Origin: Candidatus Peregrinibacteria bacterium CG_4_9_14_0_2_um_filter_41_14
GTDB taxonomy: Bacteria; Patescibacteriota; Gracilibacteria; UBA1369; UM-FILTER-41-14
Assembly (NCBI GenBank): GCA_002788755.1
Contig: PFRW01000010.1
Coordinates: forward strand, 1-5,470
Direction: 5' to 3'
Length of the DNA stretch: 5,470 bases
The position numbers and the translations under genes were made by a program. Positions 1 to 5,430 of this stretch are shown piece after piece. The notes under the pieces are model-generated. The model worked only from the letters and a program-made list of their open reading frames with translations, was not told where the DNA came from and did not search any database. Each line of letters opens with the position of its first letter. Position 1 is the stretch's first letter.

Positions 1-750
1 AAACCAAGCAAATTCTCCCCCAAGGCCATTAAGCTCGATGTTATATACGAAGATAAAAACATCATCGCAATTAATAAGCCTGCTGGCTTGAGTGTGCACC
101 CGCGTGACCAACACGACCAAGAACCAACCATAGTTAACGCCCTTCTCGCCCACTGCCCTAAAGAACTTTCCGGCATTGGCGGCGTTTTGCGCCCTGGCAT
201 TGTCCATAGACTAGACAAAGACACATCCGGCATCTTAATCGTTGCCAAAAATGACACAACTCATCAATTTTTATCCAAACAGTTTCAAGATCGAACCGTC
301 AAAAAACATTATCAAACATTAGCCATTGGTCGAATCAAACCCCAAACAGGCCGCATCGACGCCCCCATTCACCGTGACCAAGCCGACCGCAAAAAAATGT
401 CCGTAAGCGGCCTCCCAAACGCCCGCCATGCCATTACCGAATACGAAGTCAGCGAATACCTCAGCGACGCTTTCGGCGCCTACAGCCTCTGCGACATCCA
501 AATCTTAACCGGCCGCACCCACCAAATCCGTGTCCACCTCCAAGCTATCGGCTACCCCATTGTTGGCGACCGCACCTACGGCATCAAAAAATACAACGAC
601 CATTTTACCAAAGCCTACAACCTCAACCGCCAATTCCTCCACGCCGCCCAACTCCAAATTAAAATCCCCGGGGATAAGATTGACAAAAAAATCACACTGG
701 CAGCAAAACTGCCGGATGATTTACAAAAGATTATTAGCGAATTAGCGTAG
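1..750 (+). CDS. RluA/RluD-family 23S rRNA pseudouridine synthase, 5' end cut by window
   Basis: This enzyme would convert specific uridines of rRNA (23S if RluD-like) to pseudouridine in the cytoplasm during ribosome assembly. The frame is open from base 1 to TAG at 748-750, giving 249 visible residues. The N-terminal residues before the first in-frame TTG (88) already match the family (YEDKNIIAINKPAG at about 16-29), so the true start lies upstream. The catalytic motif HRLDKDTSG is at visible residues 69-77, with the nucleophilic Asp at 72. The conserved Tyr of KKHYQTL is near 104, and GRTHQIRVHL is at 171-180, followed by the IGYPIVGDRTYG block. Compared with E. coli RluD (Asp139), about 65-70 residues are missing, which would hold the S4 RNA-binding domain. 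Codons at about 340-660 end strikingly often in C. The family call is firm. Which member (RluA, RluC or RluD) is not, so no symbol is given. Confidence 0.95.
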   Translation, partial: KPSKFSPKAIKLDVIYEDKNIIAINKPAGLSVHPRDQHDQEPTIVNALLAHCPKELSGIGGVLRPGIVHRLDKDTSGILIVAKNDTTHQFLSKQFQDRTVKKHYQTLAIGRIKPQTGRIDAPIHRDQADRKKMSVSGLPNARHAITEYEVSEYLSDAFGAYSLCDIQILTGRTHQIRVHLQAIGYPIVGDRTYGIKKYNDHFTKAYNLNRQFLHAAQLQIKIPGDKIDKKITLAAKLPDDLQKIISELA

Positions 751-762
751 TCGGTATATTCA

Positions 763-791
763 TTTACTTAAAGGCAAATCTATGTCATAAT
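763..791 (+). promoter_or_regulatory. Putative sigma-70 promoter with extended -10 for the 818-1486 gene
   Basis: A -35-like TTTACT (763-768, 4 of 6 consensus) is followed by a 17-base spacer and CATAAT (786-791, 5 of 6). TG lies one base before the -10 (783-784), the extended -10 arrangement. Transcription would start near 798, giving a leader of about 20 bases with no Shine-Dalgarno motif. A second -10-like TATGAT lies at 794-799. No terminator is visible after the upstream gene, so read-through is also possible. The site was found by eye and is untested. Confidence 0.4.
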
Positions 792-817
792 GATATGATA
801 ATCTTTAATTATACATT

Positions 818-1486
818 ATGGTTAAAAAACCATATATCATTGCAATCGCTATTATAGCCGTTGTAGCAATCGTGGGACTTGTTGGATTTGGTTATTCAAC
901 CGACCTATTTAAAGGGAGCTTATACCTAAAACCCTCATCAATAAGTAATGCACCTAAAATTGACTTAAGCCAAAATCCCATAACCTCCTCAAAATCAAAT
1001 TACCCTTTTTCAGCGCACATTAGCGGCAGTGCAAACATTAAGGCGGTCGCTCTAACCTTAAATGGTAAATATATTCAAATACCTGCCCTAAACAGTGGTG
1101 GCTACACAAAAACAACTCTTTTCTTAACAGGAGGAAAAAATAACATATATATTCAAGCAAAAGACGCAAACGGACTATCGGCAAGTAAAGAGTTAACCGT
1201 ACTGTACCCCCAAATCACAGAGCCAGCAGTTTCAAGCGATGAACCAGTTCCAACCAATACACCACCAGCAGATAGAGTAATAACAACGCCGGTTCCAGTA
1301 ACTACGCCGCCAAATGATAACCACCCCGTACCAACATGTACATCGGGATGGTATTTAAATAACAACACTGGCGAATGTTCAGCCAGCCTCGTTCCCCTTC
1401 CAACATGTCCCGCAGGATGGTTATATAACAGCAGATCAATCACATGTGAAATTGATGAAACAATGCCAGTACCTATGGTTAACTAA
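818..1486 (+). CDS. Membrane-anchored surface protein with Ig-like domain and two Cys-x12-Cys repeats
   Basis: Function is unknown. The layout fits an extracellular adhesin-like or envelope protein. The 222 residues begin with a short basic stretch (VKK) and one hydrophobic helix at about 6-25, a signal anchor with no lipobox Cys. Residues of about 55-130 resemble a bacterial Ig-like fold of the Glucodextran_B type: a strand ending in LNGKYIQI, then GGYTKTTLFLTGGKNNIYIQAKDANG, cut here as a pattern of alternating strands. A Pro/Thr/Val-rich linker fills about 131-172. The tail holds the only four cysteines (174, 187, 197, 210) in two repeats, PTC-x2-GW-x2-N-x6-C, with a 23-residue period; each Cys pair could form a disulfide. 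ATG at 818 follows the promoter closely and has no Shine-Dalgarno motif. The stop is TAA. The gene lies 67 bases after the pseudouridine synthase gene and converges on rplU. The domain call is by pattern only. Confidence 0.8.
   Translation: MVKKPYIIAIAIIAVVAIVGLVGFGYSTDLFKGSLYLKPSSISNAPKIDLSQNPITSSKSNYPFSAHISGSANIKAVALTLNGKYIQIPALNSGGYTKTTLFLTGGKNNIYIQAKDANGLSASKELTVLYPQITEPAVSSDEPVPTNTPPADRVITTPVPVTTPPNDNHPVPTCTSGWYLNNNTGECSASLVPLPTCPAGWLYNSRSITCEIDETMPVPMVN
1331..1447 (+). repeat. Two tandem coding repeats, 69-bp period, encoding Cys-x12-Cys units
   Basis: Copies start at 1331 and 1400. Both open with CCAACATGT, and six differing bases later share GGATGGT. They encode PTC-x2-GW-x2-N-x6-C twice (residues 173-187 and 196-210 of the surface protein). 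The retained nucleotide identity suggests internal duplication rather than chance. The second half of each unit has diverged. Confidence 0.7.
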
Positions 1487-1517
1487 AACTACAAAATCAC
1501 AACATCACATACATCAC

Positions 1518-1550
1518 AAAAAAAGCCTCTAGAGTTTCTAGAGGCTTTTT
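1518..1550. terminator. Bidirectional intrinsic terminator
   Basis: The perfect arms GCCTCTAGA (1525-1533) and TCTAGAGGC (1537-1545) enclose a three-base GTT loop. Seven A precede and five T follow, so the stem can extend to 14 pairs, and each strand has a U tract after the hairpin. The site sits 32 bases past the surface-protein stop and 4 bases past the rplU stop, between convergent genes, so it can serve both. Confidence 0.92.
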
Positions 1551-1553
1551 AAA

Positions 1554-1868
1554 TTACCCAATCTTAACAACTTCAACCACCGTCTCGTTTTGACGATGAC
1601 CTTTATTTCTCATATAACGTTTTTTGGCTTTCATCTTAAAAACTCTAATTTTGTCACCTAAACGATGAGACAAAACTTTAAGTTCAACTTTACCACCTTC
1701 AACAAATGGATGACCTACTTTAATATCTGTCTCCGCTTCGTCAAAAGTCATTAAAACTTCTTTCACGGTAAGATTTTTTCCTTCTTCCGTTTCTAAACGA
1801 TTTACAACGAACTTGTCACCTTCCTTAACTTTGTACTGATGACCTTTAAAATTTATTACTGCGTACAT
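1554..1868 (-). CDS. rplU: 50S ribosomal protein L21
   Basis: L21 is a 50S subunit protein that binds 23S rRNA and contacts L20. The 104-residue product is the usual length (E. coli 103). It begins MYAVINFKGHQYKV, typical of the family. Near the C terminus it fits the L21 signature residue by residue: I-x3-K-x3-KK-x6-GHRQ-x2-T, in the segment starting IRVFKMKAKKRYM. The C-terminal half is rich in Lys and Arg, as expected for rRNA binding. ATG at 1868-1866 is preceded by TTTTAGGT; the AGG is too close to the start to be a good Shine-Dalgarno. The gene is last in the minus-strand cluster, 65 bases after pth and just before the terminator. In most bacteria rplU is followed by rpmA and then obg; here it is downstream of obg and rpmA is not in the window. 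Confidence 0.97.
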   Translation of the reverse strand: MYAVINFKGHQYKVKEGDKFVVNRLETEEGKNLTVKEVLMTFDEAETDIKVGHPFVEGGKVELKVLSHRLGDKIRVFKMKAKKRYMRNKGHRQNETVVEVVKIG

Positions 1869-1896
1869 ACCTAAAACGGCTTAAATGCTGCGCCAA

Positions 1897-1923
1897 ATTA
1901 TCCGATTACACTTTAAATTGCAA
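1897..1923 (-). promoter_or_regulatory. Possible internal promoter for rplU
   Basis: Read on the minus strand, TTGCAA (1923-1918, 4 of 6 of the -35 consensus) is followed by a 15-base spacer and GATAAT (1902-1897, 5 of 6 of the -10). Transcription would start near 1890, about 22 bases before the rplU ATG. The 65-base gap is the longest in the cluster, which leaves room for a separate promoter for this abundant protein. The spacer is shorter than the usual 16-18, so the call is tentative. Confidence 0.3.
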
Positions 1924-1933
1924 GAGAAAAATC

Positions 1934-2473
1934 TCATTTCCCAATAAAATCCTGTGTTTTTTGCTCAGCTTCTAAAAATATATCTCCTAACTGTGCTAGT
2001 TCCTCTTCAACAAAATTGGCTAACACATACTCATTAAGCGCCCACTTTTGCTTTAACTCATCCGTGCGATTTTCAATACCGATTCGCAACCGTGAAATTT
2101 CATCAGTACCTAATTGCTCAACCACAGATTTCATGCCATTATGGGTACCGGCACTTCCCTTCTCCTTAAATCGAATCGAACCAAACGGCAAATCGACATC
2201 ATCATAAACAACTAAAATGTCAGCATTTGCCAAATTATAAAACTGCTTAATTGCCACCAACGCCTCACCCGACAAATTCATAAAAGTAGTTGGTTTCACC
2301 AATAGCAACCTATCTGCACCGCATTCTGCAACCACAGCCTTAAACTTGCTCTTTTCTTCCCAATCATTACATCCAAGCTTTTGCCCTAAGTAATCCAAAA
2401 ACAAAAACCCCACATTGTGACGGGTCTTTACGTATTTTGCACCGGGATTGCCTAGGCCAATAATTAATTTCAT
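1934..2473 (-). CDS. pth: Peptidyl-tRNA hydrolase
   Basis: Pth cleaves the ester bond of peptidyl-tRNA released by stalled or aborted translation, freeing tRNA in the cytoplasm. The 179 residues are slightly shorter than E. coli Pth (194). The N terminus MKLIIGLGNPG is the classic start. The residues equivalent to E. coli catalytic Asn10, His20 and Asp93 are Asn9, His19 (in TRHNVGF) and Asp91 (in VVYDDVDLPFG). Substrate-binding Asn66 (TFMNLSGEA) and Asn112 (GSAGTHNGMKS) are also present, followed by RLRIGI. All key residues are intact, so the enzyme should be active. It starts 18 bases after the small membrane-protein gene and has no Shine-Dalgarno motif. Its stop is TGA, the only TGA stop in the window; an in-frame TAA follows seven codons later. 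Confidence 0.97.
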   Translation of the reverse strand: MKLIIGLGNPGAKYVKTRHNVGFLFLDYLGQKLGCNDWEEKSKFKAVVAECGADRLLLVKPTTFMNLSGEALVAIKQFYNLANADILVVYDDVDLPFGSIRFKEKGSAGTHNGMKSVVEQLGTDEISRLRIGIENRTDELKQKWALNEYVLANFVEEELAQLGDIFLEAEQKTQDFIGK

Positions 2474-2491
2474 AAACCAACAATAACCGAT

Positions 2492-2872
2492 CTAAGCCTC
2501 CTCTTCAAGTATTTCAACAACGTGATCAATATCATCTGTTACGTCTTCCAACTCTTCCCTAAACTCTAATGCCTTATTACCAACAAATTGATACGCATAC
2601 GCACCACAAACCAACAAAATAAGGGCACCCAACAAAATCGCCACAATCGGATCACCAAAAAATGGCACTCTTTTCAGCCCTTCCCAAATTCCATACCAAA
2701 ACATAATCAAACCAACACCAGCCACAAATGTATAAACCACGTGATGCGATTTAACAAAACGCTCACGCTTCATTAACAAATTATAAGCAGTATGATGCCA
2801 CATTGTCCTCATCTTCTTAACTCTAAAATGTGGCATTTCGGCGGAATTATTATTTTCTTGAGGCATCAACAT
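2492..2872 (-). CDS. Small two-helix membrane protein of unknown function
   Basis: I do not recognise a named family. The 126 residues comprise a polar basic N terminus (about 1-44, with MWHHTAYNLLMKRERFVKSHH), a first hydrophobic helix at about 46-65 containing FWYGIWEGL, a short loop RVPFFGDP, a second helix at about 75-97, and a very acidic C-terminal helix (about 100-126, with repeated EE and DD). Charge suggests both ends are cytoplasmic with a helical hairpin in the membrane. The acidic tail could bind a basic partner, but nothing in the sequence names one. An in-frame TAA lies one codon upstream of the ATG at 2872, so the start is there or at Met3 or Met13. None has a proper Shine-Dalgarno motif. 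The gene lies 42 bases after obg and 18 before pth, in the same direction, so cotranscription is likely. Confidence 0.82.
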   Translation of the reverse strand: MLMPQENNNSAEMPHFRVKKMRTMWHHTAYNLLMKRERFVKSHHVVYTFVAGVGLIMFWYGIWEGLKRVPFFGDPIVAILLGALILLVCGAYAYQFVGNKALEFREELEDVTDDIDHVVEILEEEA

Positions 2873-2914
2873 GGATTACGATCCCATAATCATACCACAA
2901 CAAGACCAATAACG

Positions 2915-4273
2915 CTACCCAACCCACTCAATATCATCATCACCAATCAATAAGTGATCACCGGGATTTGCACCAAGTCGAGCCAATTCTTTAGCCACTT
3001 TTTTCTTATGCAAGACATCGTATACACGAGCCAAAGCCTCATCATTGTCTAAGTCAGACATAATCACAATTTGCTCAACCCTATTGCCACTAACCCTAAA
3101 CTGCTTAAAGGTTTCTTCTTTGTCGGTATAAGGGTCCAAATATTGCGCCTCGCCAACATATTCAACTGTAACCCGTTGCGAATCATCCAAATGCGGACGG
3201 AACACCTTAAATTCAGTAGCAGCATCAACATCTTTAGGAATCTCCTCCACTTCCGGCTTAACTAAATCGATTTTCTCACGCAAAGCAAAAACTAATTCCT
3301 TAAGCCCTTGATTAGCTGCCGCCGAAATCAGCAACAACTTACCTTCCAAAAATGGATATTTCTTCAAAAACTGCTTGTGACGCTTTTCAATTTCTTTCTC
3401 ATCAAACACATCAATCTTATTTAAAACAACAAGCTGATCACGTTGCATCATTTTTGGATCAAACAGCATGAGCTCATTGTTGATCACCTCAAAACTTTCC
3501 ACAAAATCATCACGACTAATATCAATCAAATGTAACAATACTGCTGTTCGCTTAATATGACGCAAAAATTTATCACCAACACCTTTACCTTCATGAGCCC
3601 CCTTAATTAAACCTGGCACATCAGCAACCACAAAATTTTGATCAGCATTACCGCCAAATCGTTTCATTTCAATTACACCCAAATTCGGCACTAAAGTAGT
3701 AAAAGGATAATCCCCAATTTTTGGCTTTGCCGAAGAAATCACAGACACCAAAGTCGATTTTCCCGCAGATGGATAACCAATAATTCCAACATCCGCAATC
3801 ATTTGTAGTTCTAAGGTCAAATCCAATTTAACACCCGGTTCACCCTTTTCGGCAAAACGCGGTGTTTGTCGAACACTACTGGTAAAATGGGCATTACCAT
3901 AACCACCACGACCACCTCTGGCAGCAATCACCTGCATACCATGGCTTGTAATATCAAATAACAACTTTTTATCTCGATCATCTTTATAAATTTTTGTTCC
4001 TAATGGCACCTCAATAACCAAATGTTCCCCATTTTTACCATGTTTATTATTTTTTCCACCGGTACCACCTTCTTCGGCAGCTAAGTACTTACGTGTATTT
4101 AAATCACCCAAAGTATTTATATTTTGATTACCTTCAAAAATAATGGAGCCACCATTGCCACCATCACCACCGTCGGGTCCACCCTTAGCGTTATATTTAA
4201 GCCTTTTAAGGCTCATTAAGCCATCGCCTCCCTTGCCAGCTTCTACTGTTATATTAGTTTCGTCGCAAAACAT
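2915..4273 (-). CDS. obg: Obg/CgtA family ribosome-assembly GTPase
   Basis: Obg is an essential GTPase that binds the 50S subunit late in assembly and links it to stress signalling. The 452 residues carry all three family domains. The Gly-rich Obg fold (about 1-158) starts MFCDETNITVEAGKGGDG and includes KGGPDGGDGGNGG at 30-42. The G domain (about 159-335) has G1 GYPSAGKS at 166-173, G2 Thr192-Thr193, G3 DVPG at 218-221, G4 NKID at 285-288 and G5 SAA at 317-319. The C-terminal OCT domain (about 353-430, starting TEFKVFRP) is followed by a short acidic tail, LLIGDDDIEWVG. No key residue is missing. An in-frame TAA lies four codons before ATG 4273, fixing the start. There is no Shine-Dalgarno motif. 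The gene lies 23 bases after the upstream membrane-protein gene, within the minus-strand cluster. Confidence 0.98.
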   Translation of the reverse strand: MFCDETNITVEAGKGGDGLMSLKRLKYNAKGGPDGGDGGNGGSIIFEGNQNINTLGDLNTRKYLAAEEGGTGGKNNKHGKNGEHLVIEVPLGTKIYKDDRDKKLLFDITSHGMQVIAARGGRGGYGNAHFTSSVRQTPRFAEKGEPGVKLDLTLELQMIADVGIIGYPSAGKSTLVSVISSAKPKIGDYPFTTLVPNLGVIEMKRFGGNADQNFVVADVPGLIKGAHEGKGVGDKFLRHIKRTAVLLHLIDISRDDFVESFEVINNELMLFDPKMMQRDQLVVLNKIDVFDEKEIEKRHKQFLKKYPFLEGKLLLISAAANQGLKELVFALREKIDLVKPEVEEIPKDVDAATEFKVFRPHLDDSQRVTVEYVGEAQYLDPYTDKEETFKQFRVSGNRVEQIVIMSDLDNDEALARVYDVLHKKKVAKELARLGANPGDHLLIGDDDIEWVG

Positions 4274-4296
4274 ATTTTGAGCAACTTAAATGAAAA

Positions 4297-5049
4297 TTAT
4301 CTACTCCCAACCCCTAAACAAGTCAAATATATAGTATTTTCATCTAAATTACTAACCCAAACTACACATTTTCTAGCACCATCACCAAAACTACTCATCA
4401 CTGCATCTGCATCTGCATTTCTTAAATGTACCGCCACCTCATTTACACCATTACATCGTAAATCCCCATCACGATCCACAGTACAATCTTCAGCAACCAT
4501 ATCTCCTAAATTACTTGCCGGTACACGAACCTTGTAAGTATTTTCTCCACTCAAACCTTTTTTTAAAACACAATTATCGAGAAGAACATAACCACCCGCA
4601 TCAGTATTTGCCACAGCAACATAAGCATAAATCAAACCTGATAAAACAACCGGCACTGCGATCAACGTACTCATACCCATCAACAGAACTCTCCTCTCCC
4701 GTCTTAAAGTCTCTACAGAATCGTCTACTCCCACTACTTCTGCTATTACAATTTGTCTAAACTTCTTTAACGACTCCGCAAACTCACGCAACTCGTGTAA
4801 ACACGCTGCAACATCTGCATCACCATATGTAGTCTTTACACATCCCTGAAACGATTTCACCTCGCCTAAAAAAACTAATACCATTCCCGAATCTAAATTC
4901 TCAGATTTACAATTCCCACGTCGAGCATTAAAATTATCCCAAGCTAATACTACAGCATTAATATCAACATTATTACTATCAATATCATGTATAAGCTTTA
5001 CTAACTGATCATCAGCAGACACTTCAACAGTAACACTAGGAGTATCCAT
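4297..5049 (-). CDS. Single-pass membrane protein of unknown function, Cys-rich ectodomain
   Basis: No family is recognised. The 250 residues split into three parts. The soluble N-terminal part (about 1-120) is mildly acidic and ends in a helical, charged stretch (LHELREFAESLKKF and LRRERR). One strong transmembrane helix covers about 123-147. The C-terminal part (about 148-250) has five of the eight cysteines (160, 189, 199, 228, 244). By the positive-inside rule the RRERR before the helix places the N terminus in the cytoplasm and the Cys-bearing part outside. Residues 192-196 (DRDGD) resemble a Ca-binding DxDGD loop, seen only by pattern. Three copies of a 6-bp repeat encode ADADA near 212-216. 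ATG at 5049 follows an in-frame TAA and a possible promoter. It is the first gene of the cluster, 23 bases before obg, so it may share regulation with ribosome assembly, but no functional link can be read. Confidence 0.8.
   Translation of the reverse strand: MDTPSVTVEVSADDQLVKLIHDIDSNNVDINAVVLAWDNFNARRGNCKSENLDSGMVLVFLGEVKSFQGCVKTTYGDADVAACLHELREFAESLKKFRQIVIAEVVGVDDSVETLRRERRVLLMGMSTLIAVPVVLSGLIYAYVAVANTDAGGYVLLDNCVLKKGLSGENTYKVRVPASNLGDMVAEDCTVDRDGDLRCNGVNEVAVHLRNADADAVMSSFGDGARKCVVWVSNLDENTIYLTCLGVGSR
4401..4418 (-). repeat. Three perfect CTGCAT hexamers inside the 4297-5049 gene
   Basis: CTGCAT occurs three times head to tail on the + strand. On the coding strand it gives alternating Ala-Asp. 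A slip by one unit would add or remove two residues without changing frame, so length variation between strains is possible but would not act as an on/off switch. Confidence 0.75.
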
Positions 5050-5076
5050 ACTACAAACTATTAAATATAAGTGGGA

Positions 5077-5104
5077 ACTTTAACACATCCCCACCAAAAG
5101 TCAA
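5077..5104 (-). promoter_or_regulatory. Putative promoter of the membrane protein-obg-pth-rplU cluster
   Basis: On the minus strand, TTGACT (5104-5099, 5 of 6 of the -35 consensus) is followed by a 16-base spacer and TAAAGT (5082-5077, 4 of 6). TG one base before it (5085-5084) makes an extended -10. Transcription would start near 5070, about 20 bases before the ATG at 5049, a leader length like that proposed for the 818 gene. Found by eye only. Confidence 0.35.
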
Positions 5105-5149
5105 ATCAAGCTTGGCTATACAAACTAATCGGGTAGAGTTTTAGTTAGC

Positions 5150-5172
5150 AATTTCCAGCGTGCTGGGAAATT
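5150..5172. promoter_or_regulatory. Imperfect palindrome, possible operator or hairpin
   Basis: AATTTCCAG (5150-5158) pairs with CTGGGAAATT (5163-5172) with a single bulged G, around a four-base CGTG centre. It lies about 70 bases upstream of the -10-like element of the minus-strand cluster. No T tract follows on either strand, which argues against an intrinsic terminator and leaves a protein-binding site or RNA stem as options. Confidence 0.35.
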
Positions 5173-5235
5173 TGAGTTGACACGATTTGCAGTGTTTCGT
5201 TTTTGGCGCGTAACGCCGGTATAAGAAGAGATTTT

Positions 5236-5271
5236 GAAATTTATGAAGTTGATGTCGAAAATTTCTTTTTT
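5236..5271 (+). terminator. Weak terminator-like hairpin with T6 tract
   Basis: GAAATTT (5236-5242) and AAATTTC (5259-5265) can form a seven-pair stem around a 16-base loop, followed at once by six T. The stem has only one G-C pair and the loop is long, so termination would be inefficient. The arrangement is on the + strand, where no upstream gene needs it. Confidence 0.25.
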
Positions 5272-5364
5272 GTGGGGCTGGGTGAGAGTGTGCTTACCAC
5301 GCTGCCTTCTGTTTGGTAGGTGTATGTTTGGGCATGCGGAACATGTGGTGTAATAGCATTAGTA

Positions 5365-5385
5365 AGCCATAAATGGCTGGTTTTT
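5365..5385 (+). terminator. Short hairpin followed by T5, possible terminator
   Basis: AGCCAT (5365-5370) and ATGGCT (5373-5378) form a perfect inverted repeat; as RNA this is a five-pair stem with a UAAA loop. GG and then five T (5381-5385) follow. An outer GTAA/TTAC pair (5362-5365 with 5384-5387) could compete with it. If the upstream region is transcribed on the + strand, this is the best candidate for its 3' end, 46 bases before the next start codon. Confidence 0.35.
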
Positions 5386-5389
5386 ACGC

Positions 5390-5411
5390 TCTAAATCAGC
5401 TACAATTTAGA
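5390..5411 (+). promoter_or_regulatory. Inverted repeat overlapping a -10-like box before the right-edge gene
   Basis: TCTAAAT (5390-5396) and ATTTAGA (5405-5411) are perfect 7-base arms around 8 bases. TACAAT (5401-5406), 5 of 6 of the -10 consensus, lies across the second arm. A start near 5413 would give an 18-base leader to ATG 5431. The -35 at the proper distance (TGGTTT, 5378-5383) is poor. Overlap of a palindrome with the -10 is typical of repressor operators, but no regulator is known here. Confidence 0.35.
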
Positions 5412-5430
5412 CATTCTTTGATTAGCAAAC

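Larger units (their letters stand above)
5106..5430. other. Gene-free, hairpin-rich region with inverted strand composition
   Basis: No convincing protein gene is seen in these 325 bases. The + strand here is G/T-rich, opposite to the rest of the window: by hand count 5161-5340 has 56 G and 23 C. It contains several inverted repeats: 5150-5172, 5236-5265 followed by six T, 5293-5320, 5365-5378 followed by five T, and 5390-5411. A consensus TTGACA lies at 5177-5182 without a matching -10, and TATAAG at 5220-5225 without a matching -35. It separates two divergent genes. It may hold a small structured RNA, control elements for the 5431 gene, or a replication-linked strand switch. No known RNA family was recognised. 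Confidence 0.6.

Noticed and set aside
88..90. TTG as the start of the pseudouridine synthase
   Set aside because: The frame is open back to base 1 and the residues before it match the family, so the gene continues beyond the left edge.
1153..1443. Antisense reading frame of 96 codons opposite the surface-protein gene
   Set aside because: It is a mirror of the Pro/Thr-rich linker coding, with no family-like features, and lies opposite a gene with better evidence.
1934..1936. TGA read as Gly, as in Gracilibacteria/Absconditabacteria
   Set aside because: Pth has a normal length when TGA is a stop, and no other gene contains in-frame TGA; the standard bacterial code explains everything.
5071..5094. 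GTGGG/CCCAC inverted repeat before the 4297-5049 gene
   Set aside because: Five pairs around a 14-base loop overlapping the proposed -10; likely chance.
5177..5182. Perfect -35 hexamer TTGACA
   Set aside because: No -10-like hexamer lies 15-19 bases downstream, where the sequence is T-rich then GGCGCG; not called a promoter.
5205..5217. GGCG-CGTAA-CGCC short inverted repeat
   Set aside because: Only four pairs, no T tract and no matching site elsewhere in the window; too short to call alone.
5243..5353. 36-codon + strand reading frame starting MKLMSKISFLWGW
   Set aside because: No ribosome site, no promoter that fits, overlap with several inverted repeats, and no recognisable domain; likely chance in G/T-rich DNA.
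5106..5430. IscB guide RNA, tmRNA, SRP RNA, RNase P RNA or CRISPR array
   Set aside because: None of the conserved motifs of these RNAs that I know is present, no regularly spaced repeats occur, and the next gene does not begin like IscB.
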